Source: Pseudomonas sp. LRP2-20 (GTDB lineage Bacteria; Pseudomonadota; Gammaproteobacteria; Pseudomonadales; Pseudomonadaceae). Taken from it: DNA of 64,000 bases. This document shows positions 34,477-42,594 of this stretch, piece after piece. The stretch covers positions 3,044,001-3,108,000 of the forward strand of contig NZ_AP025944.1 of NCBI RefSeq assembly GCF_024349685.1, read 5' to 3'. The notes below the pieces were generated by a model. That model made no database searches. It was given only the letters and a program-made list of their open reading frames with translations, and was not told the origin of the DNA. Positions within the stretch are counted from its first letter, which is position 1; every line of letters starts with the position of its first letter. Position numbers and translations under genes: made by a program.

Positions 34477-35804
34477 CAGTGCGGGCCCTCCTGAGCCAGG
34501 CCGGTGGCGCGCAGGTAGGCACGGGTGGCGCGCAGCCCTTGAGGCTGGGCATGACGATTGCCGGCCATCCGGGCGATCAGGCTATCGATGCTTTCATCCA
34601 GCCCCTCGCTCTCTGGTGGGCCTTGCAAGGCTGGCAACCAGCTGCCGGGCAGGACGCGTTTTACAGGTGCCTGCCAGTCAGCGGCAATCCAGTCGTGCCA
34701 CAGCTGCTTTTCATAGGCATTGAACACACCGAACATGGGTGCACTCGGCCCTTCGATGAGCGACCACCAGCGGCTTTCGGCAGGGTTCTGCCCGCACCTG
34801 ATCCAGCCTTGGGCCTGCAGTGCCTGCAAGAACGCCGGCAATGCCGCCGGTTCGGCCAGCCACTGATTGACCGTGCGCTGCTGAAGACGGCAACGGTCGG
34901 CGTGCATGAACTGGCCGAAAGCGCGTTTGCGCTCAAGGGCTGACAGCAATTGGGCCTCAAGGTCGAAGCGGCTGATCAGGTCAGGCGCCGGGATGCCCAG
35001 ATCATTGAGCCGATAGCCGTGGCGCACCCGGCGATAGAACACCTCTGGCGCCTGCTGCGGGCATAGCTGTTGTGCGGCGCGGATGGATTTCTGCGCATGG
35101 CCGCTGGCGGCATTGTCGATGGTCACGTGCAACTGAAAGTAATGGCCGTCGATGCCTAGCTCTGCCAGTTCATGGGTGGTGATCAGCAAGTGCAGTGGCG
35201 GCTGTTCATAGCCCAGGTTGTAACCGATCACCTCCGGCAGGAAGCTATCGCCGTACTGGCCCAGGGCAAGCTGCAAGGCGCCCTGCAGATAGCGTTCGTC
35301 ATCCAGCGCAAGCGTGTCCAGGCAACCCAGTCGGCTCAGCAGGCGCTGGTAGATCAGCACGTGATTGCAGCGTGGGTCGCCGTCGCCCAGTTCTTCGAGG
35401 TAGGTGCGAATCAGGCCGTGGTAACGCGGGTCGTGCCAGTGGCGCAGGGTAGCGTGCAGCCAGGCACCATCCACGGCCTTGGTCGGCGCGACTTGCTGCA
35501 GGAACCAGAGGGCCTGCGAGCGGTTGGCAAAGTAGCGCCGTGGTGCCCCGTGGCGGCGTTGTTCCAGGTAGTGCGCATGGTCATGGGCTACCTGCGCCGC
35601 ATGCCGGGCACTCCAATCATCGAGTTGCCCGATCGTATCAGGCAAGTCATCGGCCATGACGCTCGCCTCGGCCAACCGGGCCGCCAGCCATTGCCGACCA
35701 TTGTGCTCATCCCCTGCCAAAAGCGCCTGATAGCGCCTGGCGAGGCTGTCATCGACAGCCAGGGCTGGCATCGGTGCCAGGGTGTCAGAGGTCATTGCCG
35801 TCAT
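34476..35804 (-). CDS. Haem-oxygenase-like di-iron oxidase (iron-containing redox enzyme family)
   Basis: A 442-residue protein whose middle (about 110-260) matches the haem-oxygenase-like di-iron oxidase fold: YLEELGDGDPRCNHVLIYQR and GYNLGYEQPPLHLLITTHEL, followed by DGHYFQLHVTIDNAASGH with Glu, His and Asp ligands of the HxxxD type. Characterised relatives (UndA, BesC, SznF) oxidise, cleave or N-oxygenate amino-acid-like substrates. The ATG at 35804 has AAGGAG six bases upstream. It heads the operon with the NPPY methyltransferase, YbdK ligase and nucleosidase. Confidence 0.8.
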   Translation of the reverse strand: MTAMTSDTLAPMPALAVDDSLARRYQALLAGDEHNGRQWLAARLAEASVMADDLPDTIGQLDDWSARHAAQVAHDHAHYLEQRRHGAPRRYFANRSQALWFLQQVAPTKAVDGAWLHATLRHWHDPRYHGLIRTYLEELGDGDPRCNHVLIYQRLLSRLGCLDTLALDDERYLQGALQLALGQYGDSFLPEVIGYNLGYEQPPLHLLITTHELAELGIDGHYFQLHVTIDNAASGHAQKSIRAAQQLCPQQAPEVFYRRVRHGYRLNDLGIPAPDLISRFDLEAQLLSALERKRAFGQFMHADRCRLQQRTVNQWLAEPAALPAFLQALQAQGWIRCGQNPAESRWWSLIEGPSAPMFGVFNAYEKQLWHDWIAADWQAPVKRVLPGSWLPALQGPPESEGLDESIDSLIARMAGNRHAQPQGLRATRAYLRATGLAQEGPH

Positions 35805-35822
35805 GCCTTGCTCCTTGTCCAC

Positions 35823-36020
35823 TTACTGGCGCTGGTTGTCCTGCGGCATGGGTTCCGGGTCTGGCGCAGGTTGTGGCGCGGGTTTTTCATCGTGCTGCTG
35901 CATCTGCACCGAAGGCTTGCTCGGGTCGCTGTCCTTGCCCGGGTGGTTGTTGTCTCTGTCGAAGCAGCCGCCAAGCAGGGTCAAGCTGCCCAGCAAAGCG
36001 ATCAGGGGCGTCAGGCGCAT
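35823..36020 (-). CDS. Small proline-rich lipoprotein
   Basis: A 65-residue protein with a lipoprotein signal (MRLTPLIALLGSLTLLGGC, lipobox LGGC) and a short mature part full of P, D, Q and K. A strong AGGAGG precedes the ATG at 36020. It lies 18 bases upstream of the di-iron oxidase gene, so it may be transcribed with that operon. No known function. Confidence 0.65.
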   Translation of the reverse strand: MRLTPLIALLGSLTLLGGCFDRDNNHPGKDSDPSKPSVQMQQHDEKPAPQPAPDPEPMPQDNQRQ

Positions 36021-36082
36021 GGAAAACCTCCTGTTCTGGTTGACTGCAGTGCCAGGTCGCCCCGGCACTGCATGTACCTCAC

Positions 36083-36250
36083 TTACGAACGGCCGCCCTT
36101 GCGGCCCGACTCAGTGCTGCTGCGGCCGCTGCCGGATTGCTGGCCGCCTTTGCGACCGGCCTCGGAGGCCTTCTCGCGATCATTGGCGAAGTTGCCTGGG
36201 TTCTTGTTGCCACCCTGGCTGCCGGTGCGGCTGTTGTCTTTGCTGGCCAT
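36083..36250 (-). CDS. Short KGG-motif stress protein
   Basis: A 55-residue protein starting MASKDNSRTGSQGGNKNPGN, followed by FANDREKASEAGRKGGQQSG and a second RKGG near the end. It belongs to the same stress-induced KGG family as the protein at 14396-14611 and shares its NPGNFANDRE core. It was read by hand because it is short. A hairpin ACGGCGC-T-GCGCCGT (36284-36298) lies in its 5' region. Confidence 0.78.
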   Translation of the reverse strand: MASKDNSRTGSQGGNKNPGNFANDREKASEAGRKGGQQSGSGRSSTESGRKGGRS

Positions 36251-36364
36251 GGTCTCTAACCTCTTGTGGCTTTCGAAGTGTGCACGGCGCTGCGCCGTAC
36301 ATAAGGTCGGAGTTCGGCGATATCGGGGGATTCGTTTTATTGCGACGGGTTCGGACCGGTGGCG

Positions 36365-37669
36365 TTAAATAAGCGGCGGAGGTTTATTTGGTGCGACAGC
36401 CGATTCGGCCTCGCGCTGGCGCCTGCCCAGCCACATTCCGGTCAATGACCAGCCCAGGGCCAGCCCGGCACCGATGAGCATCGCCAGTTGGGGATGTTCG
36501 GCCAGCAGGTCCAGCCCGCGCTTGAGCCAGCCGCTCAGGGCATCGCCACCGCGGTACACCACAGTGTCGATGAAGTTCTTCGCTTTGTACTTGTCCTCGG
36601 CAGGCAAGACCGTGAACAACATCTCTCGCCCTGGGCGAACCAGCGCATATTCACCGGCCCGGCGCACCACCATCACCACCACGAACACGGCAAACACCGG
36701 CGCCAGGGCCAGCCACACGAACCCGGCAGCCATCACCAGCGGCACCGCGACCAGCAGCACGGCGACACCCATGCGCCTGGCCAGCCGACCGGTGAGAAAC
36801 ACCTGGGTGAGGATCGCCAGCGCCTGCACCACCGTATCGATCAGGCCGAATACCTGGGTCTGGCGCGTGCGGTCGGTGAAGGTTTCGCTGACGATGCGCG
36901 CCTGTTCGAAGTACAGGAAGGTACTGACACTGGCCAGCAGCACGACAAACAAGGCGACCGCCAGCAGATAGGGTGAGCGCAGCACGGCCGTCGCGCCGGC
37001 CAAGGGGTTGCCGCCCAACGGCCGCGAGGCTGGCTGCTCACTTGAAGCAGGCAACGGGTTGCGATCGCGCCACCTTTGCAGGTATGTGCATGCGAGCACA
37101 CTGCCCACTAGAAACACCCCGGCAAGCAGTACCAGCCCGGCGTGCCCCAGCGGTGCAACCAGCAACGTGCCCAGGATTGGCCCGCTCAGGCCGCCGAGGC
37201 TGGCACCGGCGGCCAACAGGCCGAACAGGCGCTTGCCCTGCCCGGTGGAAAACAGGTCGGTCAGCACGCTCCAGGCCAGCGAGATGGTCAGCAGGTTGAA
37301 CACTGACAGCCAGATGTAGAAGGCCCGGGCATTCCACAAATCCGCTGGATCAACCGCAAACAGCGCAGCGAACAGCAAGAGGTTGCTGGCGAAGAAACCA
37401 TAGGTCCAGGGCAGGATATGCCGGCGACGAACCTTCGAGGCCAGCCAGCCGAACACAGGCAGGCAGGCCAGGGTGGCGATGAAGGTGCCAGTGAACAGCC
37501 ATTGCAAGTTGTCGACGCCACCCGCCACCCCCATGGTTTCGCGCACCGGGCGCAGCATGAAATAGCCGGTAAACAGCAGGTAGAACAGCAACAGCCCGGC
37601 GATCACCGCAGGCCCCTCACCCGGCTGGATGTTCAGTGCCTGGTCGAGGCGCCTGCGCCAGTTGCCCAT
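36365..37669 (-). CDS. MFS / nucleotide-translocase-like transporter
   Basis: A 434-residue inner-membrane protein with about 11-12 hydrophobic helices. FYLLFTGYFMLRPVRETMGV and GVDNLQWLFTGTFIAT resemble the ADP/ATP translocase-related (NTP/NDP exchange-like) branch of the MFS. Free-living Pseudomonas members have no assigned substrate. It starts at ATG 37669, 4 bases after the aldo/keto reductase gene, so the two form one unit. Confidence 0.78.
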   Translation of the reverse strand: MGNWRRRLDQALNIQPGEGPAVIAGLLLFYLLFTGYFMLRPVRETMGVAGGVDNLQWLFTGTFIATLACLPVFGWLASKVRRRHILPWTYGFFASNLLLFAALFAVDPADLWNARAFYIWLSVFNLLTISLAWSVLTDLFSTGQGKRLFGLLAAGASLGGLSGPILGTLLVAPLGHAGLVLLAGVFLVGSVLACTYLQRWRDRNPLPASSEQPASRPLGGNPLAGATAVLRSPYLLAVALFVVLLASVSTFLYFEQARIVSETFTDRTRQTQVFGLIDTVVQALAILTQVFLTGRLARRMGVAVLLVAVPLVMAAGFVWLALAPVFAVFVVVMVVRRAGEYALVRPGREMLFTVLPAEDKYKAKNFIDTVVYRGGDALSGWLKRGLDLLAEHPQLAMLIGAGLALGWSLTGMWLGRRQREAESAVAPNKPPPLI

Positions 37670-37673
37670 CACG

Positions 37674-38582
37674 TCAGGCGAACTGCTTGATCAGCGCTTG
37701 CTGTTGCACCTGGCTGAGCAGGGGCTCATGCCCGGCCTTGAGCTGGTCTAGCTGGCGTTCCGGGCGCCCGGTCGCGGGAATGACCGTGGTCACGGCCGGA
37801 TGACTGATGGCGAACTTGAGAAACAGCTGCGCCCAGCTGCCGATACCGGCCTCGGCGGCCCATGCCGGCAACGGCTGGTCCTTGACCCTGGCAAACAGCC
37901 GGCCGTCGTCGAAGGCACGGTTGATCAGCACGGCGACGCCCTTGTCCTGGCACAACGGCAGCAGTTCGCGTGCCGCTTGCGGGGCATTCACCGAGTAGTT
38001 GATCTGGATGAAGTCCAGCGGCTCGCTGCGCACGATGCGCGCCACGTCTTCGTGGCCGCTGTTCAGGTAATGGGTGATACCGACGTAGCGGGCCTTGCCC
38101 TGCTGCTTGAGCTCGCGGGCATAAGGCAGTTGGGTCTGCCAGTCTCGCAGGTTGTGGATCTGCAGCAGGTCGGCCTTGTCGGTGCGCAGGCTCTTGAGCG
38201 TGCCGGCCCATTGCGCCTGGGCTCCGGCCCGGCTGTCAGCGGCGATCTTGGTGGCGATGAAACATTGCCGGTGCCAGCCGCCCTCCTCCAGCAACTGCCC
38301 GAGAATGCGGTCGGCGCCGCCATAGTTGGGCGAGGTGTCGATGACCTTGCCGCCACCGTCGAAGAATGCCTTGAGCACCGCCTTGAGCTGCTGGTATGCG
38401 GCGGAGCCGGCTTCGACTTCGAAGCTGCCGGAGGTGCCGGCGCCGATCACCGGCAAGGCCTCACCCGTCGAGGGAACCTTGCGCGTCAGCAACCCAGCAG
38501 AGCCGGCGGCATGTAGCCAGGGGCTGGCGGCCACAAGGCCCAAAGCCGCACCAGCGCGTAGGACATCGCGACGCTTGTACAT
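37674..38582 (-). CDS. Aldo/keto reductase with Tat-type signal
   Basis: A 302-residue aldo/keto reductase. The N-terminus MYKRRDVLRAGAALGLVAAS has a twin arginine followed by a hydrophobic stretch ending AHAAG-like (LHAAG), suggesting export by Tat with a prebound NAD(P)H cofactor. The catalytic tetrad is visible as Asp and Tyr in IDTSPNYGGAD, Lys in IATKIA and His in QIHNLRD. Substrate is unknown. It precedes the transporter gene by 4 bases. Confidence 0.84.
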   Translation of the reverse strand: MYKRRDVLRAGAALGLVAASPWLHAAGSAGLLTRKVPSTGEALPVIGAGTSGSFEVEAGSAAYQQLKAVLKAFFDGGGKVIDTSPNYGGADRILGQLLEEGGWHRQCFIATKIAADSRAGAQAQWAGTLKSLRTDKADLLQIHNLRDWQTQLPYARELKQQGKARYVGITHYLNSGHEDVARIVRSEPLDFIQINYSVNAPQAARELLPLCQDKGVAVLINRAFDDGRLFARVKDQPLPAWAAEAGIGSWAQLFLKFAISHPAVTTVIPATGRPERQLDQLKAGHEPLLSQVQQQALIKQFA

Positions 38583-38670
38583 GGCAAAGCTCCCGTCATA
38601 AGTCGGAAACTTTCAAGGCTAGCCGCTCTACCCTGCGCTGGCAGGTGATTCTGTATCTGGATGTTAGAGA

Positions 38671-39552
38671 TCAGGCCTGCAGCAGCGCGCTCAGGTCCAG
38701 ACCTGCCTCGGCCATCGGTGGGCACCAGTAGTAGCCACCGGTCAGCGGCCGGCTGAAGCGGTACAGGCCGTCGATGATGCCGTCTTCCAGGCCGCTCATG
38801 CGCCGCAGTTGCACTTCGAAGGCATCGAAGCTGTGGCCCAGGGCAACGAACGCCAGGCCTGCGCCACGGCCATCGGCCCAGGCTACCGAGCGGCGCACCA
38901 TGAAGGCTTCCGGGTCGAAACTTTCCTGGGCGGTACGCTTGACGTGGGCTGACTCCGGGGCGTCTTCGAGCTCTTCGTTGTCGCTCAGGCGGCGGCCGAT
39001 GATGTTGTCCTGGTCGGCCTGGGGCAGTGACTTGAAGTATTCCAGGTCGTGCTTCCACAGCTGGAAGGCGGCGAAGCTGGAACCGGCCAGCCCCGGCTGC
39101 TCGCCGGCGACAATGGCGGCATCTACCGCATCCTGGTCCACCGGGTTCTCGGTGCCGTCTTGGTAACCGGTCAGGTCATGGCCACCGCGGTGCAGGAAAC
39201 CATCGACACTGTCAGCCAGGCGCAGCGCCGGGGCCAGCGCTTGCTCCAGGGCCTGGGCCTGGAGCAACAGCTCGCCGCGCTCGTTGCCGCGCAGCCACAG
39301 CCACAGGGCGTGCTGGGTGCTCGGGTTTTCCACTGCCGCATCGAGTTGCGGGAAGGCGCGCAGGCCAGGAATGTCACGGCCCAGGGCTTTCACCAAGGGG
39401 GCGCCGATGCCGAGGATGAGGTTCTGGCCATCCACCTGCGGCAGCAGTGCATCCAGTACGGCAGACAACGCCTCGGGCGACTGCAGGGCGAAGAACAGGT
39501 GACGGGCGTGGGCCGGCACGGGGGTGGCAAGCAGACCTTGCTGGAACGGCAT
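38671..39552 (-). CDS. DyP-type haem peroxidase
   Basis: A 293-residue dye-decolourising peroxidase of the bacterial YfeX/DyPB type. The diagnostic GXXDG motif is GYQDGTENP near residue 130, with HSFDAFEVQL and YRFSRPLTGGYYWCPP in the haem-binding C-terminal half. There is no signal peptide, so it is cytosolic or encapsulin-loaded; no encapsulin gene is adjacent. It is a single gene divergent from the symporter gene at 39746. Confidence 0.92.
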   Translation of the reverse strand: MPFQQGLLATPVPAHARHLFFALQSPEALSAVLDALLPQVDGQNLILGIGAPLVKALGRDIPGLRAFPQLDAAVENPSTQHALWLWLRGNERGELLLQAQALEQALAPALRLADSVDGFLHRGGHDLTGYQDGTENPVDQDAVDAAIVAGEQPGLAGSSFAAFQLWKHDLEYFKSLPQADQDNIIGRRLSDNEELEDAPESAHVKRTAQESFDPEAFMVRRSVAWADGRGAGLAFVALGHSFDAFEVQLRRMSGLEDGIIDGLYRFSRPLTGGYYWCPPMAEAGLDLSALLQA

Positions 39553-39745
39553 GACGGGCTAATCCTCGGCAAAAGCGGGAATGCTACTGCGCCGGGGCGC
39601 CTACCGCAACGCGGCATGCAGGCGCAACGTGGCAAGGTCTGAGGCGCGCCCGGTAACAAACAGTTACCAAGTACTGGCGCATTGCAATTAGCCAGCCCAC
39701 AAGGCCCACCTAGACTGCTTGGATCCTTTGCTCGAGTGCCTGCCC

Positions 39746-40633
39746 ATGACCGCCTCTCCCTTGCTGACTGCGTTCCTCCCCCTGGCGCTGGGCATCATCA
39801 TGCTCGGGCTTGGCCTGTCCCTGACCCTGGCTGACTTCGCCCGCGTGGTGAAATACCCGAAACCGGTGGTGATCGGCCTGTGCTGCCAGATTCTGCTGTT
39901 ACCACTGGTGTGCTTCCTGATCGCCAACGGCTTTGGCCTGGAAGCGGCTCTGGCAGTCGGCCTGATGCTGCTGGCGGCGTCCCCCGGCGGCACCACTGCC
40001 AACCTGTTCAGCCACCTGGCCCACGGTGATGTGGCGTTGAATATCACCCTGACCGCAGTCAATTCGTTGATCGCGATCCTCACCATGCCGCTGCTGGTGA
40101 ACCTGTCCCTGGCCTGGTTCATGGAATCGGACCAGGCCATTCCCTTGCAATTCGCCAAGGTCATGCAGGTGTTCGCCATCGTCCTGCTGCCGGTGGCCGT
40201 GGGCATGCTGATCCGCCACTGGGCGCCGCGCTTTGCCGCGCGCATGGAAAAACCGATGAAACTGGTGGCAGCGCTGTTCCTGGCATTCACCATCGTCCTG
40301 GCGCTGGCCAAGGACTGGCAGACCGTCGTCGACTATGCCCCGGTGGTGGGCCTGGCCGCCTTGCTGTTCAACCTGATCAGCCTGGCACTCGGCTACTGGG
40401 TGCCGCGCCTGCTGAGCATTCCCAAGCCCCAGGCCATCGCCATCGGCATGGAAATCGGTATCCACAATGGCACCCTGGCCATCGCCCTGGCGTTGAGCCC
40501 AGCGCTGCTGAACAACGCCAGCATGGCCGTGCCGGCCGCGCTGTACAGCCTGATCATGTTCTTTACCGCAGCCGGGTTTGGTTGGTGGGTCAGCCGCGGT
40601 CGCGTGGCACCCGCGCCTGCAGCTGGCGCTTGA
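39746..40633 (+). CDS. Bile acid:sodium symporter family transporter
   Basis: A 295-residue BASS-family membrane protein with about nine hydrophobic helices. LGLGLSLTLADFARVVKYPK and LLAASPGGTTANLFSHLAHG are characteristic, as is GMEIGIHNGTLAIALAL toward the end. It probably imports an organic anion with sodium; the substrate is not predictable. ATG at 39746 is preferred to an upstream TTG at 39719. Its 3' end overlaps the opposing CrtZ-like gene by 44 bases. Confidence 0.88.
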   Translation: MTASPLLTAFLPLALGIIMLGLGLSLTLADFARVVKYPKPVVIGLCCQILLLPLVCFLIANGFGLEAALAVGLMLLAASPGGTTANLFSHLAHGDVALNITLTAVNSLIAILTMPLLVNLSLAWFMESDQAIPLQFAKVMQVFAIVLLPVAVGMLIRHWAPRFAARMEKPMKLVAALFLAFTIVLALAKDWQTVVDYAPVVGLAALLFNLISLALGYWVPRLLSIPKPQAIAIGMEIGIHNGTLAIALALSPALLNNASMAVPAALYSLIMFFTAAGFGWWVSRGRVAPAPAAGA

Positions 40634-41063
40634 GCACCTTCAGCGGTGGCGCATAGAAAAAGCCGAACGACACGCTGCCGGTGCGGCCCTTCACGGCGTG
40701 GTGCAACCGATGGGCACGGTACAGGCGCTTGAGGTAGCGGTTGACCGGCCGTGGCTTGCGCGGCCAGTGCCGGTGGAAGAAGCCGTCGTGGGCCAATACG
40801 TACAGCACCCCATACCCGGCCACGCCAGCGCCCACCCACTGCAATGGCGCATGGCCGGCCTTGCCCAGGGCGACCAGCGCCGTGGCGATCAGGCCCAGCG
40901 CCACCAGGTACAGGTCGTTGGTTTCCAGCATGCCCAGTTGCGGCTCATGGTGCGAACGGTGCAGCCACCAGCCCCAGCCATGCATGATGTACTTGTGAGC
41001 CAGCGTGCCGACACCTTCCATGGCCACCAGGGTGCCGAGCAGCACGGCGAGATTGAACAGCAT
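40590..41063 (-). CDS. CrtZ-like beta-carotene hydroxylase / fatty acid hydroxylase family
   Basis: A 157-residue membrane di-iron hydroxylase. It has histidine clusters HKYIMHG, HRSHHEPQLG, HDGFFHRHW and HRLHHAV, matching the beta-carotene hydroxylase arrangement. No crt genes are nearby, so a carotenoid substrate is doubtful and another lipid is possible. ATG at 41063 (MLFNLAVLLGTLVAMEGVGT) matches the family N-terminus better than the ATG at 41126. Confidence 0.85.
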   Translation of the reverse strand: MLFNLAVLLGTLVAMEGVGTLAHKYIMHGWGWWLHRSHHEPQLGMLETNDLYLVALGLIATALVALGKAGHAPLQWVGAGVAGYGVLYVLAHDGFFHRHWPRKPRPVNRYLKRLYRAHRLHHAVKGRTGSVSFGFFYAPPLKVLKRQLQARVPRDRG

Positions 41064-41183
41064 GTAACGGTCCGGGGTATGGCGGAGAATGGCGCAAGGG
41101 TACCGATTACCCAGGTTTATTTCCATTCAGGCGTGACCGGCTGTAGGGCATTTCCGGATGAATCCCTTGTCATGTTTTTGCCC

Positions 41184-41212
41184 TTGACCCTGCGTGGGCG
41201 GCGGCGTAAGGT
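41184..41212 (+). promoter_or_regulatory. Predicted sigma70 promoter for mgtC leader
   Basis: TTGACC (41184-41189) and TAAGGT (41207-41212) are 17 bp apart; the three most conserved -10 positions match. Transcription would begin near 41219 and give a leader of about 228 nt before the mgtC ATG. Confidence 0.5.
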
Positions 41213-41218
41213 CCGCGA

Positions 41219-41447
41219 CGCAATTTCGCATCCCTGAACAGGAGTCCTGCTTTGGACAGTAGCCCCAGTCGCTTGCGACAGGCCCACACGGCGAGCTAGT
41301 CCGGCAGCTACCTGCCACTGTCTCGCCATTAGCCAGACGGTGGAATTCCCCAGCCTTTGAAGGCTGTCCTCCTCTTTCCCTTTCGTGGTCCTGCGCATTT
41401 TCTGGTTATTCAACCGTGCGGGCGTGTGCCCGTGGAAGAGGTTTGCT
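41219..41447 (+). promoter_or_regulatory. Structured 5' leader of mgtC
   Basis: The long untranslated region shows several strong hairpins: GTCGC-TT-GCGAC (about 41268-41279), a nested stem GGCGAG/CTCGCC (41290-41295/41322-41327) with inner GGCAG/CTGCC (41303-41307/41312-41316), CAGCCT-TTGA-AGGCTG (41351-41366) followed by a pyrimidine tract, and a final CGGGC-GTGTG-CCCG stem just before the GGAAGAGG ribosome site. I do not recognise a known riboswitch class. In enterics mgtC is controlled by its leader RNA, so a regulatory role is plausible. Confidence 0.5.
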
Positions 41448-42161
41448 ATGGATTGGAAAGTCTTTCTGCTGCGCGTCGGCATTGCCCTGCTGCTTGGCGC
41501 CCTGATCGGTGCCGAGCGCCAACTGCGTCAGCGCCTGACCGGGCTGCGCACCAACGCCCTGGTCAGCACCGGTGCCTGCCTGTTTGTGCTGATGACCCAG
41601 GCGGTGCCCGGCATGGCCCCCAACGATGCCTCGCGGGTGGCCGCTTACGTGGTGTCGGGTATCGGGTTTCTCGGGGGTGGGGTCATCATGCGCGATGGCT
41701 TCAACGTGCGTGGCCTGAACACCGCCGCCACGCTCTGGTGCACCGCGGCGGTCGGTGTGCTGTGCAGCCTCGGGCTGCTGCTCGAGGCCTCGCTTGGCAG
41801 CCTGATGGTGCTGTGTGCCAACATCCTGCTGCGCGATATCGCCCAGCGCCTCGACCGCCAGGAGGTGCTGCCCGCCAACGAGGTTGAGCAACGCTTCGAG
41901 GTGCGCATCGTCTGCCGCGCCGAGGATGAAATCCAGGTGCGCAGCCTGATGCTGCACAGCCTGGGCGACCCGCAGCTGCGCCTGCAATCGCTGCACAGTG
42001 AAGACCTGGCCAACCCGGCCCGCCTGGAAGTGCGCGCAGAACTGCTCGGCAACCCCCAGGCACCGGCGCAGCTGGAACGGCTGGTAGGTCGCGTGAGCCT
42101 GGAAAAAGGCGTCAGCTCGGTGCGCTGGCAGTTGCAGCCACAGGCATTGGCGGCGGACTAA
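41448..42161 (+). CDS. mgtC: MgtC/SapB family protein
   Basis: A 237-residue membrane protein. The N-terminal half (about 1-135) has four to five hydrophobic helices with LIGAERQLRQRLTGLRTNAL and YVVSGIGFLGGGVIMRDGFN, the MgtC signature. The C-terminal half is a soluble ACT-like domain. MgtC proteins inhibit the F-type ATP synthase or otherwise adapt cells to low magnesium and host conditions in several pathogens. It is preceded by the long structured leader and ends with a 4-base overlap with the convergent dksA2-like gene. Confidence 0.92.
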   Translation: MDWKVFLLRVGIALLLGALIGAERQLRQRLTGLRTNALVSTGACLFVLMTQAVPGMAPNDASRVAAYVVSGIGFLGGGVIMRDGFNVRGLNTAATLWCTAAVGVLCSLGLLLEASLGSLMVLCANILLRDIAQRLDRQEVLPANEVEQRFEVRIVCRAEDEIQVRSLMLHSLGDPQLRLQSLHSEDLANPARLEVRAELLGNPQAPAQLERLVGRVSLEKGVSSVRWQLQPQALAAD

Positions 42162-42565
42162 CGCTCGTCGCGCAGGTGCCGCTCCTTCTGCTCCTGGCGC
42201 TCCTTGGCTTCGATGCACAGCGTTGCCGTGGGGCGCAGCAGCAGACGGCGCAGGCCAATCGGCTCACCGGTTTCCTCGCACCAGCCATATTCACCGCGCG
42301 CCAGGCGCTCCAGTGCCTGGTCGATCTTGTCCAGCAGCTTCTTTTCCCGCTCCAGCGAGCGCAGCCGCCACTGCCGTTCCTCTTCGGCGCTGCCGATGTC
42401 GGCCGGGTCGCTGAGTACTTCCTGCTCGCGCAGGGCCTGGAACTCCAGGTCGATGCGGGCTTGCAGGTCGAAGCGCTGACCAAGCAGCAACGTGCGGAAA
42501 AATTGCTGTTGCACCTCGTTCATATAGGCTGCAGGCGCCTGGCGCAGCAGTTCCTCTTCAGTCAT
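42158..42565 (-). CDS. dksA2: Zinc-independent DksA paralogue, DksA2-like
   Basis: A 135-residue DksA/TraR-family regulator that binds RNA polymerase and works with ppGpp. The zinc-finger region has C96 and T99 then C117 and A120, i.e. C-x2-T-x17-C-x2-A in place of four cysteines, the hallmark of zinc-independent DksA2 of P. aeruginosa (134 residues). Acidic tip residues D53 and D56 are present, with G58 instead of the alanine of E. coli DksA. ATG at 42565 is chosen because the length then fits DksA2, and the upstream TTG would lie inside a Zur-like box. Confidence 0.88.
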   Translation of the reverse strand: MTEEELLRQAPAAYMNEVQQQFFRTLLLGQRFDLQARIDLEFQALREQEVLSDPADIGSAEEERQWRLRSLEREKKLLDKIDQALERLARGEYGWCEETGEPIGLRRLLLRPTATLCIEAKERQEQKERHLRDER

Positions 42566-42594
42566 CAAGGCAGTCTCGCGTAGCTGGGAATCCA

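Noticed and set aside
41184..41215. MerR-family promoter (dyad GACCCTGCG / CGTAAGGTC) upstream of mgtC
   Set aside because: MerR-type promoters need a 19-20 bp spacer, whereas the best -35/-10 pair here has 17 bp, and no merR-like gene is near. A normal sigma70 promoter explains it better.
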